From an uncultured bacterium (GTDB lineage Bacteria; Bacteroidota; Bacteroidia; Bacteroidales; JACABE01): a stretch of DNA of 8,245 nucleotides. A program made the position numbers and the translations under genes. The DNA is taken from NCBI GenBank assembly GCA_903911455.1, contig CAIWDQ010000011.1:1-8245 (forward strand), given 5' to 3'. The notes under the pieces are model-generated. The model made no database searches. It was not told the DNA's origin and worked only from the letters and a program-made list of their open reading frames with translations. Position 1 is the first letter of the stretch. Each line of letters opens with the position of its first letter. Positions 1 to 6,538 of the stretch are shown here, piece by piece.

Positions 1-164
1 AACCCAGATTACGCATTAAGATATTAAAATGTCATTACAAATATCGAAATGTCAATTAAATAAGCTACTTTTTCTCTAATGCTACGCATTAGAAAATAAA
101 TGCCATAAATGATTGATTATTCGTAAAATATAACTGAACTTTGTTCTATTGCGTAATTTGGGTT
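1..164. repeat. Putative MITE-like inverted-repeat element
   Basis: Bases 1-17 (AACCCAGATTACGCATT) match the reverse complement of 148-164 (ATTGCGTAATTTGGGTT) at 15 of 17 positions, giving terminal inverted repeats around a non-coding A+T-rich core of about 130 bp. The core holds a short perfect hairpin at 75-93. The motif TACGCATTA of the left terminus (10-18) recurs at 83-91 in that hairpin. Small size, terminal inverted repeats and no coding capacity fit a miniature transposable element. The left arm touches the window edge, so the true boundary and any target-site duplication cannot be seen. It could also be a chance or structural repeat. Confidence 0.4.
75..93. repeat. Hairpin with 8-bp perfect stem
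   Basis: TCTAATGC (75-82) pairs perfectly with GCATTAGA (86-93) around a 3-base loop, TAC. Two further pairs (72-73 with 95-96) follow after one mismatch. It lies inside the inverted-repeat element at 1-164. There is no adjacent gene for it to terminate, so it more likely belongs to the element's own structure. Confidence 0.5.
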
Positions 165-248
165 AAAATGGATTCTTTTTATAACACAAATCACAAAACA
201 CATTATTACAAGTCATAACTGACATTAAAATATACTAAATATTTATCT

Positions 249-527
249 GGTACTTTTAAATAGTAGAATAATGGACTAACATATTTGTGGAATGCCATTG
301 TGTCTATCAATAATGGGCTAACATAAATATGGATGCCCTTTTCTCTGACAAAAATCGGCAAACCAATATCCGGAATGCCATTGTGTCTATCAGAAATGGG
401 CAAACTAATATTCGGAAGCCCTTTTCTCTGACAGAAATCGGCAAACCAATATCCGGAATGCCATTGTGTCTATCAGAAATGGGCAAACTAATATTCGGAA
501 GCCCTTTTCTCTGACAGAAATCGGCAT
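249..527. repeat. Higher-order tandem repeat, 83-bp period
   Basis: The array repeats every 83 bp: GGAATGCCATTGTGTCTATC-type units begin at 289, 372 and 455. Each 83-bp unit is two related subunits, A (42 bp) and B (41 bp), about three quarters alike by eye. The order is B0 (249-288, decayed), A1 (289-330), B1 (331-371), A2 (372-413), B2 (414-454), A3 (455-496) and partial B3 (497 to about 527). Bases 352-443 and 435-526 are identical over 92 bp, while A1 and B0 are diverged, so the right part was duplicated most recently. At each A-to-B junction GAAATGGGC can pair with GCCCTTTTC (one T-T mismatch) across a 16-base loop. No unique spacers are present. Confidence 0.9.
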
Positions 528-663
528 CCGAGTTTTTATTATGCACTATTGGATAGACGTTTAGGTATTTTAAAGATAATTTAGCTTCTTTTTCTGAATT
601 TATCTCATTAAAAATAAAAAAAGAATACTTAAAGTGCTAAAATGTCTAAAGAATTTAATATTG

Positions 664-691
664 ATAGGCAATAGGCATTAGGTAATAGCCA
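664..691. repeat. Heptamer microsatellite, four units
   Basis: Four consecutive 7-base units based on ATAGGCA: two exact (664-670 and 671-677), then TTAGGTA (678-684) and ATAGCCA (685-691). It lies in the gene-free region, about 155 bp beyond the hydrolase stop codon. No function is visible from sequence. Confidence 0.75.
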
Positions 692-764
692 TTAAAAAGA
701 AAGAGTCGTTATCATTTGGGTTGTAACAGCTCATTATTATTCATACTTTGATTTCCACTCTTTT

Positions 765-800
765 AAATCACCAAATCGCTAAATCACCAAATCGCCAAAT
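765..800. repeat. Octamer microsatellite, 4.5 units
   Basis: Consecutive 8-base units AAATCACC, AAATCGCT, AAATCACC and AAATCGCC (765-796) are followed by a partial AAAT. The units alternate between a CAC-type and a CGC-type version, so the underlying period may be 16. The run lies about 50 bp past the stop codon of the minus-strand hydrolase. The bases just after it (811-846) carry looser CTAAAAG-type repeats. Confidence 0.8.
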
Positions 801-846
801 GTATTCCTGATAGCCTAAAAGTCTAAACAGCTAAAAGCCTATCGCC

Positions 847-1617
847 CTAAATATTCAAAAAATACTTTAAGCTTTGCATAAAGGCTTCGGGCTGGTCGGC
901 TTGCACCCAATGTCCTGCTTCATCAATAGTTTTAATTTCAGCTTGTGGAAAATTATGATAGATTTGTGCAAAATCACTATCAGTAACATAATCTGATTTA
1001 GCTCCGCGAATAAATAATGCAGGTTTATCAAAAATAACAGGGCTCACAATGTCTTCAAAAACGGAATCAAGATTATCAATAATTGAAGAAATATTAATAC
1101 GCCACGACAGCGTTTTACGTTCGGTCCAGTACAAATTCTTCATTATAAACAATCGTGTGCGGGCATCTTCAATACTATTGGTAAGTAAATCTTCAACTGC
1201 TTTGCGCGAATGTACTTTCGTAAAATCAATATTCAGCATCGCATTCATCATATTCTGGTGAAATTCCCTAAGATTATACTGCCTCATACTTATATCAACA
1301 ACAATAAGATTAGATACCAGTTCGGGATTCTCAAGCGTAAGTTTCATTGCAATCTTACCACCCATTGAGTGCCCAAGAATAATTGGATTGTGAAGATGAT
1401 TCGTTTCTATAAGCTCAAGTACATCCGTAACCATAGCATCGTAATTAAATACATTGCTATGCCCCGATTGCCCATGATTGCGCATATCGGGGATAAATAC
1501 ATTATATGAAGAGGCTAATTGTTTGGCTTGTGTCACCCAATTGTCGGAAATGCCATACAAACCGTGCAGTATTATAAAAGGCTCGCCTTCGCCATAGCTT
1601 CGGTAAAAAAGTTGCAT
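847..1617 (-). CDS. Alpha/beta hydrolase, YbfF-like
   Basis: This 256-residue protein has the full layout of a small alpha/beta-fold hydrolase. The HGLYG oxyanion-hole motif is at residues 18-22, DMRNHGQS follows at 44-51, and the nucleophile elbow GHSMGG is at 82-87 with Ser84. The likely acid is Asp209 in RGAKSDYV, and the catalytic His is His236 in the AGHWVQADQP segment. Length and the DMRNHGQSGHS signature resemble the E. coli YbfF esterase group, so a cytoplasmic carboxylesterase or thioesterase role is plausible, but the physiological substrate cannot be read from sequence. There is no signal peptide. It is the second gene of a minus-strand pair, starting 18 bp after the stop of the cyclophilin gene, so it is probably co-transcribed from that gene's promoter. 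The family call is firm; substrate is unknown. Confidence 0.93.
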   Translation of the reverse strand: MQLFYRSYGEGEPFIILHGLYGISDNWVTQAKQLASSYNVFIPDMRNHGQSGHSNVFNYDAMVTDVLELIETNHLHNPIILGHSMGGKIAMKLTLENPELVSNLIVVDISMRQYNLREFHQNMMNAMLNIDFTKVHSRKAVEDLLTNSIEDARTRLFIMKNLYWTERKTLSWRINISSIIDNLDSVFEDIVSPVIFDKPALFIRGAKSDYVTDSDFAQIYHNFPQAEIKTIDEAGHWVQADQPEAFMQSLKYFLNI

Positions 1618-1635
1618 TAAATGTGAGTTCTAATT

Positions 1636-2322
1636 TTAATTATCAACAAAAGTAACCATCATACGAATATCTTCTGTAGGACGATTATTCTGATCAGTTT
1701 TAACAGCAGCTATCTTATCAACAACGTCTAAACCACTTATAACTTCCCCAAACACAGTATAACTTCCGTCAAGATGAGGGGTACCACCAATTGTTGTGTA
1801 CATCTTACGTTGTTCGACAGTAAACTTAATCCCCATTCTCTTTTCGAAGCCATCAAGTTGTTCGTTAGTATAAACATTGCCTTGAACAATATAAAACTGT
1901 GAACCTGATGATGCTTTGGCAGGATTTACATTATCCCCTTCGCGTGCAGCAGCTAATACACCTTTCTTATGAAACAATGCAGGAACAAATTCAGCAAGTA
2001 TAGTATAAGTTGGGCCACCATTGCCAAGCTCAGCACCGGTTAATGCACGTTTAGAGTCAGGATCGCCACCCTGTATCATAAAATGATTAATTACACGATG
2101 AAATAATGTACTATCTAAATAATGTTCTTCAACAAGTTTAATAAAATTTGCTTTGTGAAGAGGAGTTTCATCATAAAGTTTTAATTTGATATCACCATAC
2201 TTAGTACTTATTAACACTATGTTCCCATGTTTTTTAGGAGTTATAACAGTAGTTTGTTTAGTAATTTTACAAGCTGAACTGACAAATAAAATTGTTATTA
2301 AAATTAAAAATATTCTTTTCAT
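1636..2322 (-). CDS. Cyclophilin-type peptidyl-prolyl isomerase, lipoprotein
   Basis: A 228-residue cyclophilin that should catalyse cis-trans isomerisation of proline peptide bonds in the envelope. The N-terminus is a lipoprotein signal (MKRIFLILITILFVSSAC), with the lipid-anchored Cys at 18. The catalytic block FHRVINHFMIQGGDP holds Arg76, Phe81 and Gln84, equivalent to Arg55, Phe60 and Gln63 of human cyclophilin A. SGSQFYI at about 139-145 and HLDGSYTVFGEV at 183-194 complete the active site. The positions matching Trp121 and His126 of cyclophilin A are His183 and Tyr188, which suggests weak cyclosporin binding, as in many bacterial cyclophilins. A helical insert (about 150-180) separates the last two motifs. 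It is the first gene of the minus-strand pair with the hydrolase. A possible -7 box (TAAATTTC on the minus strand) lies at 2356-2363. Confidence 0.95.
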   Translation of the reverse strand: MKRIFLILITILFVSSACKITKQTTVITPKKHGNIVLISTKYGDIKLKLYDETPLHKANFIKLVEEHYLDSTLFHRVINHFMIQGGDPDSKRALTGAELGNGGPTYTILAEFVPALFHKKGVLAAAREGDNVNPAKASSGSQFYIVQGNVYTNEQLDGFEKRMGIKFTVEQRKMYTTIGGTPHLDGSYTVFGEVISGLDVVDKIAAVKTDQNNRPTEDIRMMVTFVDN

Positions 2323-2323
2323 A

Positions 2324-2353
2324 GTTGTATTATATAAATTTTGTGTAAATTTG
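2324..2353 (+). promoter_or_regulatory. Bacteroidota-type promoter for the small lipoprotein
   Basis: TAAATTTG at 2346-2353 matches the Bacteroidetes -7 consensus TAnnTTTG, and GTTG at 2324-2327 is one base off the -33 TTTG, with an 18-bp spacer. Transcription would begin near 2358, leaving a leader of about 43 nt before the ATG at 2401. This supports that ATG over the upstream TTG at 2365. The promoter lies within the 78-bp divergent region shared with the cyclophilin gene. Confidence 0.55.
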
Positions 2354-2355
2354 CT

Positions 2356-2363
2356 GAAATTTA
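2356..2363 (-). promoter_or_regulatory. Possible -7 box for the cyclophilin-hydrolase pair
   Basis: Read on the minus strand this is TAAATTTC, one base from the Bacteroidetes -7 consensus TAnnTTTG, 33 bp upstream of the cyclophilin start codon. I see no well-spaced -33 TTTG on that strand, so the call is weak. It lies only 2 bp from the divergent plus-strand -7 box, so the two promoters could interfere with each other. Confidence 0.25.
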
Positions 2364-2400
2364 GTTGACATCATATATTAATAAAATATCAGCAAAAATA

Positions 2401-2754
2401 ATGAAAAAGATTGTAAACACAACAAACATTTTAGTGTTTTTTATTATCGCTTTATTTATTTCAATTGCATCATGCAAAAAGGACACTAATTGCACAGCAC
2501 AGATTTATGTAAAAACTCAGGCAGATACTAATATTACAGTTCCTGGTGCTTGGGTAAATATTCAGAAGTATGTAGGTGAAGTAGGCGATTCAGGATTTAC
2601 AGATGGCAATGGAATGTATACTCATGTATTCCCTTTGGAAGCAATAATGGATGTAAAAGTAACTGACAATACTACTACTACACCAAGACATGGAATAGGA
2701 ACAATAAGATTGTCCGCTGGAAAAACAACAAGATTAACAGTATTTGTACAATAA
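2401..2754 (+). CDS. Small lipoprotein with carboxypeptidase-regulatory-like fold
   Basis: A 117-residue predicted lipoprotein of unknown role. The ATG at 2401 gives a classic type II signal: Lys-Lys after Met, a hydrophobic stretch to about residue 23, and the lipobox IASC with Cys25, followed by KKD. The frame stays open upstream to a TTG at 2365, but that would add 12 residues in front of the signal peptide and lies next to the promoter, so I reject it. The mature part (about 30-117) is a single beta-sandwich-like domain with the pattern PGAWVNI, SGFTDGNGMYTHVFP, GIGTIRLSAGKTTRLTVFVQ, which resembles carboxypeptidase-regulatory or similar Ig-like domains of envelope proteins in this phylum. 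It has its own promoter and a hairpin terminator, so it is probably monocistronic and exported to the periplasm or outer membrane. The domain call is inference from pattern. Confidence 0.85.
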   Translation: MKKIVNTTNILVFFIIALFISIASCKKDTNCTAQIYVKTQADTNITVPGAWVNIQKYVGEVGDSGFTDGNGMYTHVFPLEAIMDVKVTDNTTTTPRHGIGTIRLSAGKTTRLTVFVQ

Positions 2755-2789
2755 AGCAACATCACATTGCTTTCTACTTTCAATTATTT

Positions 2790-2835
2790 AATAGAATGAT
2801 TTTAATTCATTCTATTTAGTTTTAATTTTATTAAA
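2790..2835 (+). terminator. Hairpin terminator after the small lipoprotein gene
   Basis: AATAGAATGA (2790-2799) pairs perfectly with TCATTCTATT (2807-2816) around a 7-base loop, followed by the T-rich tract TAGTTTTAATTTTATT. The stem is A+T-rich, as expected in this genome. It sits 35 bp after the stop codon at 2754 and 60 bp before the next gene. The right arm can also pair with bases further downstream (see findings). Confidence 0.55.
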
Positions 2836-2894
2836 TGAATTATTATTGATATAAACTATTTTCATAACAAAAACTTTCTTTAACAAATAAAATC

Positions 2895-5807
2895 ATGATC
2901 AAAAAAATTACATTACGTAAGCTTGCTCTGATAAGTATTATAATCCTTATTCAGGGCTTTCTTTTTGCACAAAAGACTTATAAATATGAAAGTGTTCCCG
3001 GAGATCTATTAAATGCAAGGATTTATACTCTGGATAACGGTTTGAAAGTTTATCTTACAGTTTATAAAGATGCACCTCGTATTCAGACTTACGTTGCAGT
3101 GAGAGTAGGAAGTAAGAATGATCCTGCCGAAACAACAGGTCTGGCTCATTATTTTGAACACATGATGTTTAAAGGCTCAACTCATTTCGGAACTACAGAT
3201 TGGGAAAAAGAAAAACCAATGGTTGCTACAATTGATGCTTTGTTTGAAGTTTATCGTAATGAAAAGAATGAAGCTAAACGTGCTGCTATTTACCATCAGA
3301 TTGATAGTATATCATATGAAGCATCTAAAATAGCTATCCCAAATGAATATGTAAAGCTAATGAAAGTAATAGGTTCGCAAGGAACCAATGCTGCTACTTC
3401 TAATGATTATACCATTTATCAGGAAGATATTCCATCTAATCAAATAGAAAACTGGGCTATCATTCAAGCTGATCGTTTCACAAACCCTGTTCTTAGATTG
3501 TTTCATACCGAATTGGAAACTATTTATGAAGAAAAAAATATGTCGTTAACTAACGATGGTCGTAAGTCAAGCGAAGCAATGTTGAAAGCTTTATTCCCAA
3601 ATCATCCTTATGGAAAACAAACTACTTTAGGCGAAACAGAACATCTAAAGAATCCTTCAATGAAGAATGTACGTGAGTTTTTTGCTAAATATTATGTATC
3701 TAATAATATGGTTGTATCTATGTCAGGTGATTTTGATCCTGATGAAGTAATAAAAGTTATTGATAAGAACTTTAGCAAACTAAAACCAGGCAATCCTCCT
3801 AAGTTAATGTTCGTACAAGAAGAACCTATTAAAACTCCAATTATAAAAGAAGTTACAGGTCTTGATGCCGAAAATATTACTATTGCATGGAGATTTGGTG
3901 GCGTTGCAACTAAAGATGCTCTTATGGCTGATATGATTAGCATGATGCTATCAAATGGTAAAGCCGGATTGATTGATCTTAATATTAATCAGAAACAAAA
4001 AGCAATGAGATCAAGTGCTTATTCTTATGGTCTTGTTGATTACACAGCATTAGTATTAAATGGACGTCCTAAAACAAGCCAGACATTAGATGAAGTAAAA
4101 GCATTATTACTTGAGCAAGTTGAATTATTAAAGAAAGGTGAATTCCAAGAATGGATGTTAGAAGCTGCTATTAATAATTTAAAACTACAGGAACTTAAAC
4201 GTTTTGAATCTAATAATGGAAGAGCTATGGCTATGGCAAATTCTTTCCTTGATGGCTTAAGTTGGGAAAAGTCAGTTAAATATATTGATGAGTTAAGTAA
4301 GGTTACTAAAAAGGAATTAATAGAATTTGCTAAAACAAATCTTGCTGACAATTATGTAGTAATTTACAAACGTCAGGGCAAACCTGAAGAAGTTACTAAA
4401 ATTAAGAAACCAGCTATTACTCCTATATCTATTAATAGAGAAGGAGAATCTGATTTCGTAAAAGACATTAAAGCAAATCCTGTAAAAGAAATTAAACCTG
4501 TATTCTTAGATTATACTAAAGACTTAACTAAGTTTAAAGCAGGCAATGTAAATGTATTATACAAAGAGAATACTGAGAATAAGACTTTCAGTTTATATTA
4601 TCATTTCAGAATGGGAAGCAATAATGATAAGTATATGGATGTTGCTATCTCTATGTTGCATTATTTAGGTACTTCAAAGATGAGTGCTGAAGAGTTTAAA
4701 CAAGCCTTCTATAAATTGGCATGTAATTTCTCTGTTTCATCAAGTGATGAAGAAACATATGTAACTATAAGTGGATTGAGTGAGAATATGGAGAAAGCTT
4801 TAGGTATGATGGAAGATTTATTAGCTAATGTTAAACCTGATCAGAAAGCTTTTGATAATTATATTAATGATGTTCTTAAAGGACGTAAAGATGCTAAACT
4901 AAATCAGAATCGTAACTTTAGTGCTTTGGTTGATTATGCTACCTTCGGAACAAAGAACTCTACTACTGATATCTTATCAGAACAAGAATTGAAATCTATT
5001 AAAATAGAACAACTAACTAATAAGATTAAGGATCTTTTCAACTATGAACATACAGTACTTTATTATGGTACAGAGCCTGTTGAAAAGTTAAAGAAGCTAC
5101 TTGTTAAATATCATAAAGCTCCAGCTAGTTTCAAACCTTTTTCTATACCTGTTAAGTTTAAAGAACTAGAAACAAATACTAATATAGTATATTTTGCTCC
5201 TTACGATTCAAAGCAGGCACAAGTTCAGTTGTTATCTAAAGGAGGACTTTATAGCTTAAAATTAGCTGCTGATATTAGTCTTTATAATTCTTATTTCGGA
5301 GGAGGAATGAATGCTATTGTATTCCAGGAAATGCGTGAGAAACGTTCATTAGCTTATACTGCACGTTCTACATATCAGACTCCTAATGATCCTTTAAAAC
5401 CATATTTGAATGTATCATATATTGCAACTCAAAACGACAAAGTTATTGATGCACTTACAGCTTTCAATGAATTATTCAATACTATGCCTATATCCGAAAC
5501 AGCTTTTAAACTTGCAAAGGATGCAATTATTAGTAATATAAATACTCAACGTACAACCAAGATGGGTATAATCTGGAATTATTTAAATGCTGAAAAGTTT
5601 GGTTTTACTTATGACGTACGTAAAGATGTTTATATTAAAGTTGCAACAATGACTTTACAGGATGTTAAGAATTTTAATGCTACTTATGTTAAGGATAAAA
5701 CCAAGACATATGTAATATTAGGCAAAGAAGCTGATATGGATTTTAATGCTTTAGAAAAGTTCGGTACTGTAAAGAAACTAACACAAACTGACATCTTCGG
5801 ATATTAG
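2895..5807 (+). CDS. Secreted M16-family zinc metallopeptidase (insulinase/pitrilysin type)
   Basis: A 970-residue M16 peptidase in single-chain form, with an active N-terminal half and an inactive C-terminal half. Residues 1 to about 25 are a signal peptide (ending GFLFAQ), so it acts in the periplasm or envelope, probably degrading peptides in its closed chamber. The inverted zinc motif HYFEH is at 85-89 (His85, Glu88, His89). The third ligand is likely Glu213 in ELETIYEEKN. That spacing is about 123 residues after His89, against about 76 in the standard motif, because of a Lys/Glu-rich, probably helical insert around 100-155. The second half lacks HxxEH, as expected, and carries the substrate-binding pair Arg814 and Tyr821 in EMREKRSLAY, with the spacing seen in insulysin. 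It stands alone between a terminator and a new promoter. I see no canonical promoter in the 140 bp upstream. The start follows an A-rich leader. Confidence 0.96.
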   Translation: MIKKITLRKLALISIIILIQGFLFAQKTYKYESVPGDLLNARIYTLDNGLKVYLTVYKDAPRIQTYVAVRVGSKNDPAETTGLAHYFEHMMFKGSTHFGTTDWEKEKPMVATIDALFEVYRNEKNEAKRAAIYHQIDSISYEASKIAIPNEYVKLMKVIGSQGTNAATSNDYTIYQEDIPSNQIENWAIIQADRFTNPVLRLFHTELETIYEEKNMSLTNDGRKSSEAMLKALFPNHPYGKQTTLGETEHLKNPSMKNVREFFAKYYVSNNMVVSMSGDFDPDEVIKVIDKNFSKLKPGNPPKLMFVQEEPIKTPIIKEVTGLDAENITIAWRFGGVATKDALMADMISMMLSNGKAGLIDLNINQKQKAMRSSAYSYGLVDYTALVLNGRPKTSQTLDEVKALLLEQVELLKKGEFQEWMLEAAINNLKLQELKRFESNNGRAMAMANSFLDGLSWEKSVKYIDELSKVTKKELIEFAKTNLADNYVVIYKRQGKPEEVTKIKKPAITPISINREGESDFVKDIKANPVKEIKPVFLDYTKDLTKFKAGNVNVLYKENTENKTFSLYYHFRMGSNNDKYMDVAISMLHYLGTSKMSAEEFKQAFYKLACNFSVSSSDEETYVTISGLSENMEKALGMMEDLLANVKPDQKAFDNYINDVLKGRKDAKLNQNRNFSALVDYATFGTKNSTTDILSEQELKSIKIEQLTNKIKDLFNYEHTVLYYGTEPVEKLKKLLVKYHKAPASFKPFSIPVKFKELETNTNIVYFAPYDSKQAQVQLLSKGGLYSLKLAADISLYNSYFGGGMNAIVFQEMREKRSLAYTARSTYQTPNDPLKPYLNVSYIATQNDKVIDALTAFNELFNTMPISETAFKLAKDAIISNINTQRTTKMGIIWNYLNAEKFGFTYDVRKDVYIKVATMTLQDVKNFNATYVKDKTKTYVILGKEADMDFNALEKFGTVKKLTQTDIFGY

Positions 5808-5809
5808 AA

Positions 5810-5830
5810 TAAAGAACTGAATAGTCTTTA
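5810..5830 (+). terminator. Weak hairpin after the M16 gene
   Basis: TAAAGA (5810-5815) and CT (5817-5818) pair with AG (5823-5824) and TCTTTA (5825-5830) with one bulged A and a GAAT loop, immediately after the M16 stop codon. It runs into the 14-bp palindrome TAAATAATTATTTA (5829-5842) rather than a clean T tract, so termination may be leaky. Confidence 0.3.
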
Positions 5831-5836
5831 AATAAT

Positions 5837-5909
5837 TATTTATACAAATTTAAGTAATATATCAGGTTTATTTGTTTTAACTTTGTAGATTCTTAAATTT
5901 GTATAAATA
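5837..5909. promoter_or_regulatory. 18-bp perfect inverted repeat around the 5909 promoter
   Basis: Bases 5837-5854 (TATTTATACAAATTTAAG) are the exact reverse complement of 5892-5909, with 37 bp between them. The right arm ends on the A of the ATG at 5909, and the loop region carries the -7 box. In DNA this could be a pair of operator half-sites or a cruciform. In RNA it forms a hairpin only in transcripts that read through from upstream, hiding the translation start. Which of these applies is inference; the repeat itself is exact. Confidence 0.7.
5878..5885 (+). promoter_or_regulatory. -7 box for the beta-barrel/ubiX cluster
   Basis: TAACTTTG is a full match to the Bacteroidetes -7 consensus TAnnTTTG, 23 bp before the ATG at 5909. 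Transcription would start near 5890, giving a leader of about 20 nt. No good -33 TTTG is present at the usual spacing, so basal strength may be low or depend on an activator. Confidence 0.6.
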
Positions 5910-6538
5910 TGAAGACTAAACATATTATAATCGTTGTACTTTTATTCTTAATAATACCTGTTTGTCACTCACAAAACTTTGATGCAGGACTTAAATTAGG
6001 TTTGGTAGCATCGCAGGTTGATGGAGATACATATGGTGGCTACGATAAGTTAGGCTTGGATGTGGGTGTGTATGTTAATTATTATTTTACACCACGTGCT
6101 TCATTAAAGTTGGAACTTGAATATATTCAAAAAGGTAGCAGTCACAATCCTAATTTTGATATTGGAGACTTTGATCAATACTTATTAAGGGTTAATTATG
6201 TTCAACTCCCTGTATTGTGGCATTATCAACTTACTAAATCCTTTTCATGTGAAACTGGTCTTGCCTTTGGAGTTTTAATGTCCTATTATGAAGAGAAGTA
6301 CCAAACACAGATTCAAAGTAATGCTTTTCGCAAATTTGCATTAAGTTATCAAGCTGGGTTTGGTTATAACATAGATCAAAATTGGAAAGCTAACCTTAGA
6401 TTTGATTATTCTTTAATAGACATTCGTGCACACGACTACTTTGGCTCAGGCACAAATGTTTTCTTTCAGTGGGGGCAGTTCAGTAATGCTTTTGTAATAT
6501 CTATACAATACATAATCAAGCATGCGAATGGGAAATAA
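5909..6538 (+). CDS. PorT-like outer-membrane beta-barrel protein
   Basis: A 209-residue exported protein. Residues 1-21 (MKTKHIIIVVLLFLIIPVCHS) form a signal peptide with cleavage likely before Gln22. The mature part alternates polar and hydrophobic residues in the manner of transmembrane beta-strands and opens with the GLKLGLVASQVDGD block followed by GYDKLGLDVGVYVNYYFTPRASLKLELEYIQKG split across two strands. This is the usual opening of the PorT/OMP_b-brl_2 type of small barrels in Bacteroidetes (about 8 strands). The later block NYVQLPVLWHYQL is also typical. It probably sits in the outer membrane; its specific role is unknown, and similarity to PorT does not by itself indicate type IX secretion. 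It is the first gene of the right-hand cluster and its 3' end overlaps ubiX by 17 bp. The ATG is chosen because it gives the signal peptide directly and follows the -7 box. Confidence 0.88.
   Translation: MKTKHIIIVVLLFLIIPVCHSQNFDAGLKLGLVASQVDGDTYGGYDKLGLDVGVYVNYYFTPRASLKLELEYIQKGSSHNPNFDIGDFDQYLLRVNYVQLPVLWHYQLTKSFSCETGLAFGVLMSYYEEKYQTQIQSNAFRKFALSYQAGFGYNIDQNWKANLRFDYSLIDIRAHDYFGSGTNVFFQWGQFSNAFVISIQYIIKHANGK

Larger units (their letters stand above)
1..846. other. Gene-free repeat-rich region
   Basis: I see no credible protein or RNA gene here. The stretch holds an inverted-repeat element (1-164), an A+T-rich unstructured spacer (about 165-248), a tandem array (about 249-527), a spacer (528-663), a heptamer repeat (664-691), another spacer and an octamer repeat (765-800) that runs up close to the stop codon of the minus-strand hydrolase. 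Short open frames across the array on both strands arise only because the repeat unit lacks stop codons. I found no convincing intrinsic terminator for the minus-strand operon that ends at 847. Confidence 0.75.

Noticed and set aside
249..527. CRISPR array
   Set aside because: The units are directly adjacent with no unique spacers, the period is 83 bp with internal subrepeats, and no cas gene is present.
206..546. Short open frames on both strands across the repeat array (about 60-80 residues)
   Set aside because: They exist because the repeat unit lacks stop codons. The 83-bp period is not a multiple of three, so successive units are read in different frames, which is not how a repeat protein evolves.
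809..843. Terminator hairpin for the minus-strand operon (GATAG with CTATC)
   Set aside because: Only 5 bp pair around a long loop made of direct repeats, with no T tract on the minus strand.
2365..2400. TTG start at 2365 for the small lipoprotein
   Set aside because: It would place 12 extra residues before a well-formed lipoprotein signal and lies next to the predicted transcription start. The ATG at 2401 fits better.
3692..4351. Open frames antisense to the M16 gene
   Set aside because: They have no recognisable domains, no promoter and lie opposite a clearly coding, conserved frame.
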